This document shows, one piece after another, positions 37,139 through 45,493 of a stretch of DNA of 64,000 nucleotides (the stretch's first letter is position 1; each line of letters starts with the position of its first letter). This DNA is from Herbinix luporum (GTDB lineage Bacteria > Bacillota > Clostridia > Lachnospirales > Lachnospiraceae). The DNA is taken from NCBI RefSeq assembly GCF_900070325.1, contig NZ_LN879430.1, forward strand, positions 2,332,501-2,396,500. Direction: 5' to 3'. The notes below the pieces were generated by a model. That model was not told the DNA's origin. It did no database searches and worked only from the letters and a program-made list of their open reading frames with translations. The translations under genes and the position numbers were made by a program.

Positions 37139-37300
37139 CTAGGTACTCACAAATGAAAGATACTCGCTTTCTTTGATTGTGTCCGTGCTCAGCTTAACTT
37201 CATTTTCCATATATGAAATGTTACCATTCCACTTAATTTGTAACCCACAGAATATACAAATCAAAAGGAAATAAAAAATTAATCCGGCACTTAACTTCAT
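37139..37300 (-). CDS. Possible 53-residue membrane peptide in the rpsL-rpsG spacer
   Basis: An open frame from ATG 37300 to TAG 37139-37141 fills most of the 272-base spacer. It reads as a hydrophobic N-terminal helix (about residues 3-21, LSAGLIFYFLLICIFCGLQ) and a polar tail with NISYMENEVKLSTD. No Shine-Dalgarno is visible, so it could equally be non-coding leader sequence. I do not recognise a family. Confidence 0.3.
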   Translation of the reverse strand: MKLSAGLIFYFLLICIFCGLQIKWNGNISYMENEVKLSTDTIKESEYLSFVST

Positions 37301-37347
37301 CACAAAAGAATGCTTTATACAATTCTTTGCTTAACTAGGCTGTCTTA

Positions 37348-37770
37348 TTATTTTTTTGCGTCTTTCGGTCTTTTAGCACCATACTTGGAACGTGCCTGTC
37401 TTCTGTTGGCAACGCCTGCAGTATCAAGTGTACCTCTGACGATGTGATATCTGGTACCGGGCAAGTCCTTTACCCTTCCACCTCTGATAAGTACAACACT
37501 ATGCTCCTGAAGGTTATGACCTTCGCCGGGAATATAGCTTGTAACTTCGATACCGTTGGACAGACGAACCCTGGCAATCTTACGAAGAGCGGAGTTCGGC
37601 TTCTTGGGTGTTGCAGTTCTTACAGCTGTACATACACCTCTTTTTTGTGGTGAAGATACATCTGTAGTCTTCTTTTTCAATGAGTTAAATCCCTTCTGCA
37701 ATGCAGGAGAATTGGATTTATACTCAACTGACTTCCTGCCCTTTCTCACTAGCTGGTTAAATGTAGGCAT
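37348..37770 (-). CDS. rpsL: Small ribosomal subunit protein uS12
   Basis: Decoding-centre protein, 140 residues, first gene of the str operon. The stretch [17 protein letters not shown] and the loop residues around KNSA/PGE that give streptomycin resistance when altered are the usual wild-type form (PKKPNS, and GHNLQEHS near 90). GGGAGGTG precedes the ATG at 37770; a longer frame to 37884 covers the leader and lacks a start signal. Confidence 0.97.
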   Translation of the reverse strand: MPTFNQLVRKGRKSVEYKSNSPALQKGFNSLKKKTTDVSSPQKRGVCTAVRTATPKKPNSALRKIARVRLSNGIEVTSYIPGEGHNLQEHSVVLIRGGRVKDLPGTRYHIVRGTLDTAGVANRRQARSKYGAKRPKDAKK

Positions 37771-37892
37771 TAATTTTTCACCTCCCAAATTATAATTAAC
37801 TTTCTGTGGTATAATATGCGCAGTAGATATGCTAACAGTTTCAGCAAAATACGCATAAAAAATACATTGCATGCAAGTTAGCATGCTAAATG

Positions 37893-37921
37893 ATTATACT
37901 TTTTTCCTTTTCAAATGTCAA
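37893..37921 (-). promoter_or_regulatory. Consensus sigma-A promoter of the str operon
   Basis: Minus-strand TTGACA (37916-37921), 17-base spacer, TATAAT (37893-37898), exact at all twelve positions. The leader to rpsL is about 115 bases and starts with repeated GCATGC sequences. Confidence 0.9.
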
Positions 37922-37971
37922 GAAAAATTTAATGATATCTGTTACCGTTAACAAATTGTTAATTTTTTGCA

Positions 37972-38011
37972 AACAAACTATGAATACACATATGTGTATT
38001 CATAGTTTGTT
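37972..38011 (-). terminator. 40-base perfect palindrome, probable terminator of the M50-like gene
   Basis: The sequence from 37972 to 38011 is fully self-complementary, centred on ACATATGT. It lies 28 bases behind the M50-like gene and about 50 before the str promoter. Only a short TTTG follows, so termination may rely on stem strength. Confidence 0.65.
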
Positions 38012-38039
38012 CATAAACTTTTAACTTAAACTGACAAGT

Positions 38040-38567
38040 TTATACCAATAAATTCGGTAGCAACATAGCAACCACTGCGGCATAAACTGCATCCAGCCAA
38101 ACAACTGAACCTACAGCTCCAATATAAACCAGGCCCACAAATGGTGCTGTAAGAATTTTTGGGATTATTCCGACTTTTTTATTTTTTAAAATTTGTTGCA
38201 CCATCACTTTAGCATCACCGGTACTGCAAAATGCATGCATTAAAATTGAAAAACCGGCCCACACAAGTATAAGGTTTAGAATATCGCTATTTACCTTAAA
38301 TGCAAAAAACTGAATTGAGGCAGGCAATATTATTAGACTTCCTAAAATGGTATTAAAAATAAAGGGTCCCATAGAAGTAATAAACACTTTACCGGGATGG
38401 TTACTTCCTTCATGGATAACATATCCGTTAGGATTCTTAAATTGAAAATATTTAACCTCATACACTTTTATACCACATATATAACAACAAATCTGGTGAG
38501 CAAGTTCATGTACAATTACTCCCGGAAAAGTTAAAATCGATATAATAAAACCTGGTATTATCATCAT
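38040..38567 (-). CDS. M50-like zinc metalloprotease family membrane protein
   Basis: The 175-residue protein has four or five hydrophobic segments. A metal-binding HELAH (residues 20-24) lies in the first membrane segment, as in site-2-protease relatives, and a GPFIFNTILG stretch near 77-86 resembles the family's GPxxN motif. The classic third ligand (NPxxxxDG) is not evident, so activity is uncertain. It starts 10 bases behind the broken TPR gene, with which it was presumably coupled. Confidence 0.75.
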   Translation of the reverse strand: MMIIPGFIISILTFPGVIVHELAHQICCYICGIKVYEVKYFQFKNPNGYVIHEGSNHPGKVFITSMGPFIFNTILGSLIILPASIQFFAFKVNSDILNLILVWAGFSILMHAFCSTGDAKVMVQQILKNKKVGIIPKILTAPFVGLVYIGAVGSVVWLDAVYAAVVAMLLPNLLV

Positions 38568-38576
38568 CTTATATTC

Positions 38577-38927
38577 CTACCCTTCCACATAATATTCTTC
38601 TAATGTTATTTCTCCCTCTAAAAGCTTTTGTGTCTCTTCTTCAAGCTGTCCTTGAAGTTCAATAATTTCATTTTTTATTACTTGTGCCTCTTCTATCAAA
38701 TCATTAAAATGCAAGGCAATCAAGTAGGTCTCCCGGATATATTCTCCATCGGAATAATTATTATAAGCTTCTTCGGCCACCTTAAGTGCCTCTTCCATAT
38801 TTTGCTCAAGCATATGTAAAATAGCTAGGGATCTTAAAGCCCCGGAATCTATTTTATCCTTTCCTAAGGCTTCATCGGTAAATTTCCTGGCTTTTTCAAA
38901 GTCCCCTACTCTCCGATACAGATGTTT
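38577..38927 (-). pseudogene. Remnant of a TPR-repeat protein lacking its 5' end
   Basis: An open frame of about 116 codons ends at 38577. Its upstream part, from the stop codon TAA at 38928-38930, reads as a TPR unit (HLYRRVGDFEKARKFTDEAL) that continues without a break into the part that begins at the internal ATG 38813 (MLEQNMEEALKVAEEA). No usable start or ribosome binding site occurs before the TPR sequence and none precedes 38813. This suggests the 5' portion was deleted. A short 78-residue product from 38813 cannot be excluded. Confidence 0.7.
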
Positions 38928-39028
38928 TTACATCAATTAACTTAAACAGTAAGTATTCTACATTATTCTGTTATTTATAAGACTTATGCTGAATAATAAA
39001 GTAATATTAAATAGAATTTTAAACTTTC

Positions 39029-39057
39029 TTGAATATTAAGAATCCTTGTAGTAAGAT
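39029..39057 (+). promoter_or_regulatory. Candidate sigma-A promoter of the WYL regulator
   Basis: TTGAAT (39029-39034), 17-base spacer, TAAGAT (39052-39057), about 85 bases before the ATG. Confidence 0.5.
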
Positions 39058-39148
39058 ATAACCAGTATATTACTTATTCAAACTATGTTAAATTCAGGCA
39101 AATCCCATCTGATAATAAATTTATAAATATTATAATAGGGGGAACACT

Positions 39149-40126
39149 ATGAAGGACATGGCACAAACTGAGAGGCAAATTTTTATCCTGTTATTGCTTT
39201 CGGAAAATAAAAGAGGATATACTATCAGTGATATCCGTTCTTCCTTAGAAAAATGGAATGTAGTAGTGGATAAAAAGACAATTATGCGAGATATAGATAG
39301 CCTATCTCGTATTTGCTTTATCACAGAGGAAGAAAGAAAGGGTAAAACTTACTATACAGCAGATAAATTCCGCCTTAGTGATATAACCTTTACCTCACCG
39401 GAGTTAATCTCCCTTGCATTTATGATGGAACTTCTAAAACCCTATCAATATATGACCATGGGAAGAACTGCCCTTGAACTTATACATAAGCTTCTTGATA
39501 ATACCGGCAATCTAAACAGAGAATTTATTAAGCACTTTTCCGGTCTTGTTACTATCAACACCAACCAATATATCAACGATTCCCTTAACCCTGAATTTGA
39601 AAAAAAGCTCCACCAGGCCATACAAAACAAAAAAAAGACAAGAATTATTTATCGCAGGTTTGGAAGTGACGAAGACACTATCCGGGTCATTCATCCATAT
39701 GAGCTTTTTATTAACGACGGTGCTCTATGTGTGGTAGGCTACTGTGAGCTTCGTAATGATATTAGGGATTTTAGGGTCTCTAGGATTCGTGCACTGACTA
39801 TATTAGAAGACAGCTTTCAGATACCGGAAAATTATTATGAGGAAAGAAACAGAAAAAAATTTATTCATCTTTCAGGAAGCCTAGTTGAACAAATAATAAT
39901 TTCCTTTGATAAAAGAACATCTAAGTATATCTTAGAATATGAAGCTGATTTGGCTGACGAAATAATACAGACAAATGACGGTATTACCTTTATTAGAAAT
40001 ACCGCTGTTACAGATGAGCTAATAAGATGGATACTACAGTTTGGCAAGGGGGCTAAGGTTCTTAATCCCAGCCATTTAAAGGAAAAAATAAAACATGAAC
40101 TTGAAAATTGTCTAAAGCAATATTAA
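39149..40126 (+). CDS. WYL domain-containing transcriptional regulator
   Basis: The 325-residue protein has an N-terminal DeoR-like winged helix (about 10-65, with YTISDIRSSLEKWNVVVDKKTIMRDI) and a central WYL domain (about 150-230, including RRFGSDEDTIRVIHPYELF and RVSRIRAL). A C-terminal extension (WCX-like) closes it. WYL proteins bind ligands, some of them nucleic acid derivatives, and regulate diverse processes. Its target is not evident; the neighbours are the decayed TPR/M50 locus and the trpB2 T-box. GGGGG lies before the ATG. Confidence 0.88.
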   Translation: MKDMAQTERQIFILLLLSENKRGYTISDIRSSLEKWNVVVDKKTIMRDIDSLSRICFITEEERKGKTYYTADKFRLSDITFTSPELISLAFMMELLKPYQYMTMGRTALELIHKLLDNTGNLNREFIKHFSGLVTINTNQYINDSLNPEFEKKLHQAIQNKKKTRIIYRRFGSDEDTIRVIHPYELFINDGALCVVGYCELRNDIRDFRVSRIRALTILEDSFQIPENYYEERNRKKFIHLSGSLVEQIIISFDKRTSKYILEYEADLADEIIQTNDGITFIRNTAVTDELIRWILQFGKGAKVLNPSHLKEKIKHELENCLKQY

Positions 40127-40157
40127 AAAATATACATATAATAAATATATCTATATA

Positions 40158-40186
40158 TTGACATTTTACCTTAAGGATTATATACT
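40158..40186 (+). promoter_or_regulatory. Sigma-A promoter of the trpB2 T-box transcript
   Basis: TTGACA (40158-40163), 17-base spacer, TATACT (40181-40186). Confidence 0.8.
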
Positions 40187-40192
40187 AGAACA

Positions 40193-40500
40193 AAATTGAT
40201 AAAAATAGTGAATATTACCATAAACCGTCGAGTAAGAATAGTAAGTATTATCATTATTTACAGAGAGTTGCAGAGGGTGGAATTGCAATAATAAATGTAA
40301 TACTGAATGGACTTACGAGGGCAGGAAGAAAATCAGCAATGCTGACGAGTAATACCTGACGGTATCTCCAACCGTTATCAAGGGAGCATGTATATATGTA
40401 CATGGAATAAGTGGGTGCAGCCGCACCAAACCGGGTGGTACCGCAGAAGTCTAAGCTTTTGTCCCAGTGATTGCTGGAACAAATGCTTTTTTTATACAAA
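40193..40500 (+). promoter_or_regulatory. Tryptophan-type T-box riboswitch
   Basis: Leader with the elements of a tRNA-sensing T-box. Stem I has GTAAG-AATAGTA on the 5' side and GAATGGA-CTTAC on the 3' side, placing a TGG (Trp) specifier in the internal loop opposite the AGTA motif. The T-box core GGGTGGTACCGCAGAAG follows at about 40432-40448 with the TGGT bulge that pairs with the tRNA acceptor end. A terminator closes the leader at about 40449-40500. The specifier agrees with the downstream tryptophan synthase gene. Confidence 0.92.
40449..40500 (+). terminator. Regulated terminator of the T-box leader
   Basis: TTTGTCCCAG pairs with CTGGAACAAA, followed by TGCTTTTTTTAT. It would be replaced by an antiterminator when uncharged tRNA-Trp binds. 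Confidence 0.85.
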
Positions 40501-40533
40501 ACTTTTGTTTTCAAAAAAGAAAGGAGAATTATT

Positions 40534-41904
40534 ATGGCAAAAAAAATCCCCCATCGCTTATATCTTACTGAAGATCAGATGCCAAAACAATGGTATAATC
40601 TACGGGCGGATATGAAACAGCAACATGATCCCCTTCTTAATCCAGCCACTTTAAAACCCGTCAAGGTAGAAGATCTTTATCCGATATTTTGCGAAGAACT
40701 GGCTCATCAAGAAATGGATTGTACAACTAGGTATTTTGATATTCCCGAAGAAATACAGGAATTTTATAAGATGTACCGTCCCTCCCCTTTAGTTCGTGCT
40801 TACAATTTAGAAAAGGCCTTAAAAACACCGGCAAAAATTTACTTTAAATATGAAGGTAATAACACATCAGGAAGTCATAAGTTAAACTCTGCTATCGCAC
40901 AAGCTTATTATGCTAAAAAGCAAGGGCTTAAAGGGCTTACTACCGAAACCGGAGCCGGTCAATGGGGAACAGCACTAGCCGAAGCCTGCGCCTTCTACAA
41001 CCTACCTTTAACAGTCTATATGGTAAAAGTTTCCTACGAACAGAAACCTTTTAGAAAAACTGTTATGCAGACTTACGGTGCTGAAATAGTCCCAAGCCCC
41101 AGCAATACTACTAAAATAGGGCAGGAAATTTTAAAGGAGAATCCTGATACCGGCGGAAGCTTAGGATGTGCCATATCGGAGGCTATAGAAAAAGCCATGT
41201 CCAATCCCGGATATCGTTATGTGCTTGGCTCAGTTTTAAATCAGGTATTACTTCATCAATCAATAATCGGACTTGAAAGTAAGATAGCATTAGAAATGCT
41301 GGATGAATATCCTGATATAGTCATAGGATGTGCCGGCGGAGGCTCTAATTTAGGCGGTTTAATTGCACCCTTTATGCAGGATAAATTGACCGGCAAAGCT
41401 TCTCCTAGAATAGTAGCTGTTGAGCCTGCCTCATGTCCTTCTCTTACCAGAGGAAAATATGCATATGATTTTTGTGACACGGGAAGGGTTACGCCCCTAG
41501 CAAGAATGTATACCCTAGGAAGCCGCTTTATTCCTTCAGCTAACCATGCGGGAGGACTTCGTTACCATGGCATGTCCCCAATTTTATCTAAGCTATATCA
41601 CGATGGATATATGGAAGCTATAGCAGTGGAACAAACCAAAGTATTTGAAGCTGCCGTACTTTTTGCAAAACAAGAAACTATCCTTCCCGCACCGGAATCT
41701 GCCCATGCCATACGGGCTGCAATTGATGAGGCAATCCGCTGCCGGGAAACAGGGGAGGCAAAGACCATACTCTTTGGCCTTACCGGAACAGGGTATTTTG
41801 ATATGACAGCCTATAATTCCTACCTAAGCGGTACCATGACAGATTATATTCCCAGTGACGAAAATTTACAAAAAGGTTTTGATCTACTTCCTAAGGTTAA
41901 TTAA
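40534..41904 (+). CDS. trpB: Tryptophan synthase beta chain, TrpB2 type
   Basis: PLP enzyme that joins indole and serine to tryptophan. The lysine for PLP is in NTSGSHKLNSA (near 114-124), phosphate binding in CAGGGSNLGGL, and the extended N-terminus (IPHRLYLTEDQMPKQWYN) marks the TrpB2 group, which is longer than TrpB1; 456 residues. The ATG at 40534 follows AAAGGAG; a longer frame overlaps the T-box terminator. It is a stand-alone gene, so it probably salvages indole or works with an unlinked TrpA. Confidence 0.94.
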   Translation: MAKKIPHRLYLTEDQMPKQWYNLRADMKQQHDPLLNPATLKPVKVEDLYPIFCEELAHQEMDCTTRYFDIPEEIQEFYKMYRPSPLVRAYNLEKALKTPAKIYFKYEGNNTSGSHKLNSAIAQAYYAKKQGLKGLTTETGAGQWGTALAEACAFYNLPLTVYMVKVSYEQKPFRKTVMQTYGAEIVPSPSNTTKIGQEILKENPDTGGSLGCAISEAIEKAMSNPGYRYVLGSVLNQVLLHQSIIGLESKIALEMLDEYPDIVIGCAGGGSNLGGLIAPFMQDKLTGKASPRIVAVEPASCPSLTRGKYAYDFCDTGRVTPLARMYTLGSRFIPSANHAGGLRYHGMSPILSKLYHDGYMEAIAVEQTKVFEAAVLFAKQETILPAPESAHAIRAAIDEAIRCRETGEAKTILFGLTGTGYFDMTAYNSYLSGTMTDYIPSDENLQKGFDLLPKVN

Positions 41905-41961
41905 ACCCTAATAAGATTGCATATTAATAAGACAAGTAACATAATCATAAACTAAAGAAAA

Positions 41962-42000
41962 AATAGGTATTATGCTTATATCATAATGCCTATTTTTTTA
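41962..42000 (+). terminator. Terminator of trpB2
   Basis: Arms AATAGGTATTATG (41962-41974) and CATAATGCCTATT (41982-41994) with one mismatch-type pair, followed by seven T residues. Confidence 0.93.
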
Positions 42001-42088
42001 ATTTAACCTCTGCTTATCACCATATAACTCCATCATTTTTATATTGCTGGGGCCTGTAATTTTACTTGTTTTAATATGTCCTAGCCTA

Positions 42089-42097
42089 TGTTATAAT
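42089..42097 (+). promoter_or_regulatory. Extended -10 promoter of rpoD
   Basis: TGTTATAAT is an extended -10 (TGnTATAAT, 42089-42097), with only a weak -35 upstream (TTTAAT-like). The RNA would start about 35 bases before the ATG. Confidence 0.65.
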
Positions 42098-42137
42098 AAT
42101 GCTTAGTATTTCAAGTTCTAAAGATGGAGGTACATCT

Positions 42138-43265
42138 ATGAATGAACAGATTGTCCATAATAATTTTGAAAAAAAATTTGGAGAACTAGTTAAATATGCT
42201 AAAAAGGAACAAGGTATTATTGAAGTTGAAAGGATCAATACTTTTATTAAGGATTTAAAACTTGATAATAAGCAAGTTGATAAGGTTTTTGAAAAACTTG
42301 AGACTTATAACATTGTTGTATTAGACACTCCGGAAGATGTTAATGAACAAGATGAGGAACTACTAGAACTTGATGAGCCAGCAGAAGAAATATCCTCCCA
42401 AGAAGACATATACATGACATCCACTGACAATATTGTATCGGATGATCCTGTTCATTTATATTTGAAAGAGATTGGCAACTACCCTTTATTAAGTACCGAA
42501 GAAGAGATTGAACTGGCTAAACGTATAGAAGACGGTGATGAAACCGCCAAACAATTACTTGCCGAATCCAATCTTCGTCTGGTTGTAAGCATAGCTAAAC
42601 GGTATGTAGGAAGAGGCCTATCATTTCTGGATTTAATACAGGAAGGAAATTTAGGCTTAATTAAAGCCGTTGAGAAATTCGATTATACAAAAGGTTTTAA
42701 ATTTAGTACATATGCCACTTGGTGGATTAGACAAGCAATTACCAGATCCATTGCCGATCAAAGCCGTACTATACGCATTCCTGTTCATATGTCAGAGATA
42801 ATAAATAAAACCTACCGTACATCCAGAGCCCTCCTTCAAGATCTGGGCAGGGAGCCTACAGAAGAGGAACTTTCCGAAGCATTGAATATGCCTGTTGAAA
42901 AGGTTCGCGAAGTTTTAAAAATTTCATCTGATCCTATTTCCCTAGACATTCCTATCGGTGAAGAGGATGATAGTCATCTAGGTGATTTTATTAAAGACGA
43001 AAATACCTTGGGCCCAGAGGAAGTGGCCACCTATTCTAGTCTTAAAGATCAGATATCAAAACTTCTTGACACTTTAACAGAAAGGGAACAAAAAGTTCTA
43101 ATGCTTCGCTTTGGCTTAACAGACGGTAGAACAAGAACTTTAGAAGAAGTCGGTAAGGAGTTTCATGTTACCCGAGAAAGAATCCGACAGATTGAGGCAA
43201 AGGCCCTGAGAAAACTTAGGCATCCCAGCCGTTCAAAACATTTAAAGGGCTTCGAAATCCTTTGA
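42138..43265 (+). CDS. rpoD: RNA polymerase sigma factor RpoD (sigma-70/sigma-A)
   Basis: Primary-type sigma factor, 375 residues. Region 1.1-like N-terminus (1-75), an acidic linker, region 1.2/2 ([58 protein letters not shown]), region 3, and region 4 ([21 protein letters not shown]). The ATG at 42138 follows GGAGG. In many Firmicutes rpoD follows dnaG; here it stands between trpB2 and plsC, so a second sigma-70 gene elsewhere cannot be excluded. Confidence 0.93.
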   Translation: MNEQIVHNNFEKKFGELVKYAKKEQGIIEVERINTFIKDLKLDNKQVDKVFEKLETYNIVVLDTPEDVNEQDEELLELDEPAEEISSQEDIYMTSTDNIVSDDPVHLYLKEIGNYPLLSTEEEIELAKRIEDGDETAKQLLAESNLRLVVSIAKRYVGRGLSFLDLIQEGNLGLIKAVEKFDYTKGFKFSTYATWWIRQAITRSIADQSRTIRIPVHMSEIINKTYRTSRALLQDLGREPTEEELSEALNMPVEKVREVLKISSDPISLDIPIGEEDDSHLGDFIKDENTLGPEEVATYSSLKDQISKLLDTLTEREQKVLMLRFGLTDGRTRTLEEVGKEFHVTRERIRQIEAKALRKLRHPSRSKHLKGFEIL

Positions 43266-43304
43266 CCTAACTTACATACATTTATTTAAGAAAGGATTGC
43301 TTTA

Positions 43305-44012
43305 ATGAAAAGAATTATATTAATGGTAATTCGAAGTCTGTTTAACCTTCCTTTTTGGATATTCAAAATATTTAGACTTTGCAATATTGAAAAATATGAT
43401 GTAAAAACCAGATATGACTATCTTCGAAAAATAGTATTAACTATTATAAAGAGGGGCAGGGTTAAAATCCGTGTTACCGGCCTTGAGAATCTTCCAAAAG
43501 AAAACGGCTATATAATGTTTCCCAATCATCAGGGATTATTTGATGCTCTTGCAATCATACAGACCCATGAAAGGCCCTTGGCAACAGTAATGAAAAAAGA
43601 AGTTAAAGATATTTTTCTTTTAAAGCAAGTTATTAAACTTTTACAAGCGGAAATTATTGATAGGGAAGATATCAGACAGTCCATGGGAGTTATTAAGAAT
43701 ATGACCCGGCGGGTAAAATCCGGTGAAAACTTTATTATATTTGCCGAAGGAACCCGTTCAAAGGATGGTAATAATCTTCTTCCATTTAAAGGAGGCAGCT
43801 TTAAAAGCGCCATGAACGCCAAATGCCCTATAGTTCCCATTGCCTTAATAGATTCCTATAAAGTATTTGATACCGGATCAATCCGTAAGCAAATGGTTCA
43901 TGTCCATTATTTAAAGCCTCTTTATTACCATGATTATAAAGATATGAAATCAACTGAAATAGCTGAAACTGTGTCTAAATTGATAGAGAATAAAATTCTA
44001 GAAGAAGCTTAA
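43305..44012 (+). CDS. plsC: 1-acyl-sn-glycerol-3-phosphate acyltransferase (PlsC family)
   Basis: Adds the second acyl chain in phosphatidic acid synthesis at the membrane. The catalytic H(x4)D motif is H75-D80 in NHQGLFD, followed by FAEGTRSKDG near 145, both standard for the family; 235 residues with an N-terminal hydrophobic segment. It lies 39 bases behind rpoD and is probably cotranscribed. Confidence 0.9.
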   Translation: MKRIILMVIRSLFNLPFWIFKIFRLCNIEKYDVKTRYDYLRKIVLTIIKRGRVKIRVTGLENLPKENGYIMFPNHQGLFDALAIIQTHERPLATVMKKEVKDIFLLKQVIKLLQAEIIDREDIRQSMGVIKNMTRRVKSGENFIIFAEGTRSKDGNNLLPFKGGSFKSAMNAKCPIVPIALIDSYKVFDTGSIRKQMVHVHYLKPLYYHDYKDMKSTEIAETVSKLIENKILEEA

Positions 44013-44079
44013 ATTTTGTTAATTTGTATAAATCAATTTATAAATATATAAATTATTACCATATTTGTCCTTGTAATAT

Positions 44080-44108
44080 TTGCCTTTTTGCTTAAATTGG
44101 GATATAAT
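44080..44108 (+). promoter_or_regulatory. Sigma-A promoter of the SH3/SleB-like hydrolase gene
   Basis: TTGCCT (44080-44085), 17-base spacer, TATAAT (44103-44108). Confidence 0.7.
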
Positions 44109-44147
44109 AGCTTTTGATACCGAAACAACACTCTTGGAAGGTGAATT

Positions 44148-45371
44148 ATGAATATGAAACGAACCATATTTTCCATGCTAGTGTTTTTATCTTCTTTTTG
44201 TACTTTTATATTTTTTGAATTTATACTTCCATCATATCTTCCTGTTAATAGGGAGAATCCAAAAGTGCAAAAAATTGAAAGTTTTAGTTTGAAGGCTATT
44301 TCAAATTATTATGATAGTATGGCCTTAGTTAATCAGCAGCTGTATCTTTCAAAAGAGTATATTAACAGCCTAGTAGATAAAAACACCAATGGAATAAGCG
44401 GTTTCAATAAATATAAATCTTCCTTCTCAGATGACAACAATAAGGCTGAAGAATCTCAGTATTTCAATATAGGCATATCAATTGCAGATACCTATGTAAA
44501 TATTAGAAGCGATGCAAATACTGACAGTGATATTATGGGTAAACTTTACAGGGACTCAGCAGCCATAATATTAGATACAATGGAAGATTGGTATTATATC
44601 GAATCCGGCAGTGTTAAAGGCTATATCAAATCTAAATATTTAAAAACCGGCATTTCCGATGACGAATTAATTGAAAAATACGGTATCAAGAAGATAACGG
44701 TTAATGCAGATGGTTTAAATGTAAGGAAAAAACCAGACCCCGACTCTGAAGTAGTTACGGTTATATACGAAAAGGAATCCTATCCTGTAATCGACCTTTT
44801 AGATGACTGGGTAAAAGTAGATATCACCGATGATAAGGTTATGGGTTATGTAAAAAAAGAGTATGTTGATATTCTAATAGATTTTAATAAAGCCATATCC
44901 AAAGCAGAGGAAGAAGAACTTAAAAAAATACAGGAAGAAGAAAGAATCAAAAAAGAAACAGAGATTAAATATAGGGAAGAAGTAAATTATACCGAAGATG
45001 AATTAAAATTACTAGCCTGCTTAGTTCATTCAGAAGCTGGTAATCAAAGCTATGAAGGGAAACTGGCCGTTGCCAATGTTGTATTAAACAGAGTAAAATC
45101 ATCTAAATATCCCAATACTATAGAGAAAGTAATTTATCAATCCGGTCAGTTTACTGTGGCAACAAACGGGTCCCTGGCTAAACAATTAGAATTGTATGAT
45201 AATTATTCATCAAAATCTCAACTGCTTTCAATAAAGGCCGCAAAAGCCGCCTTATCCGGTGAAAATAATATAGGTGATCGTTTGTACTTTAATGAATATA
45301 AAGCTGCTGTAAGAAAAGGACACGATCAAAAGAAAAACAGTGTAAAGATACAGGATCATTTGTTCTGGTAA
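44148..45371 (+). CDS. Secreted SH3-SH3-cell wall hydrolase (SleB/CwlJ-like)
   Basis: Predicted peptidoglycan hydrolase, 407 residues. A signal-anchor (about 5-25) is followed by two SH3 domains (about 110-170, ADTYVNIRSDAN, and 180-245, ADGLNVRKKPD), a Glu/Lys-rich linker (about 255-290) and a Hydrolase_2 domain (about 290-407) with LLACLVHSEAGNQ, whose glutamate is the expected catalytic residue. SleB/CwlJ enzymes act on spore cortex, but related domains also serve vegetative cells. Its SH3 half resembles the NlpC/P60 protein at 20995-22281. Confidence 0.9.
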   Translation: MNMKRTIFSMLVFLSSFCTFIFFEFILPSYLPVNRENPKVQKIESFSLKAISNYYDSMALVNQQLYLSKEYINSLVDKNTNGISGFNKYKSSFSDDNNKAEESQYFNIGISIADTYVNIRSDANTDSDIMGKLYRDSAAIILDTMEDWYYIESGSVKGYIKSKYLKTGISDDELIEKYGIKKITVNADGLNVRKKPDPDSEVVTVIYEKESYPVIDLLDDWVKVDITDDKVMGYVKKEYVDILIDFNKAISKAEEEELKKIQEEERIKKETEIKYREEVNYTEDELKLLACLVHSEAGNQSYEGKLAVANVVLNRVKSSKYPNTIEKVIYQSGQFTVATNGSLAKQLELYDNYSSKSQLLSIKAAKAALSGENNIGDRLYFNEYKAAVRKGHDQKKNSVKIQDHLFW

Positions 45372-45394
45372 TTAGATTTTTATTGCAAATATTA

Positions 45395-45452
45395 GGGCAC
45401 TTATAATCTTATAATGCAGTCATAGCCTTGCACTATAAGATTATAAGTGCCC
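45395..45452. terminator. Bidirectional terminator between convergent genes
   Basis: Nineteen-base perfect arms GGGCACTTATAATCTTATA (45395-45413) and the complement (45434-45452), with a 20-base loop that itself holds TGCA pairs. It lies between the SH3/SleB-like gene and the phosphofructokinase gene. Confidence 0.8.
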
Positions 45453-45493
45453 CTTTACAATTAAATCTTAATCATAATTATTAAATCAGAAAA

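Noticed and set aside
37972..38011. 40-bp palindrome as a possible mobile-element end or integration site
   Set aside because: No second copy, target duplication or recombinase gene in the window; its place behind a gene fits a terminator better.
40254..40514. 86-codon minus-strand frame within the T-box leader
   Set aside because: It lies antisense to conserved riboswitch elements and has no start signal.
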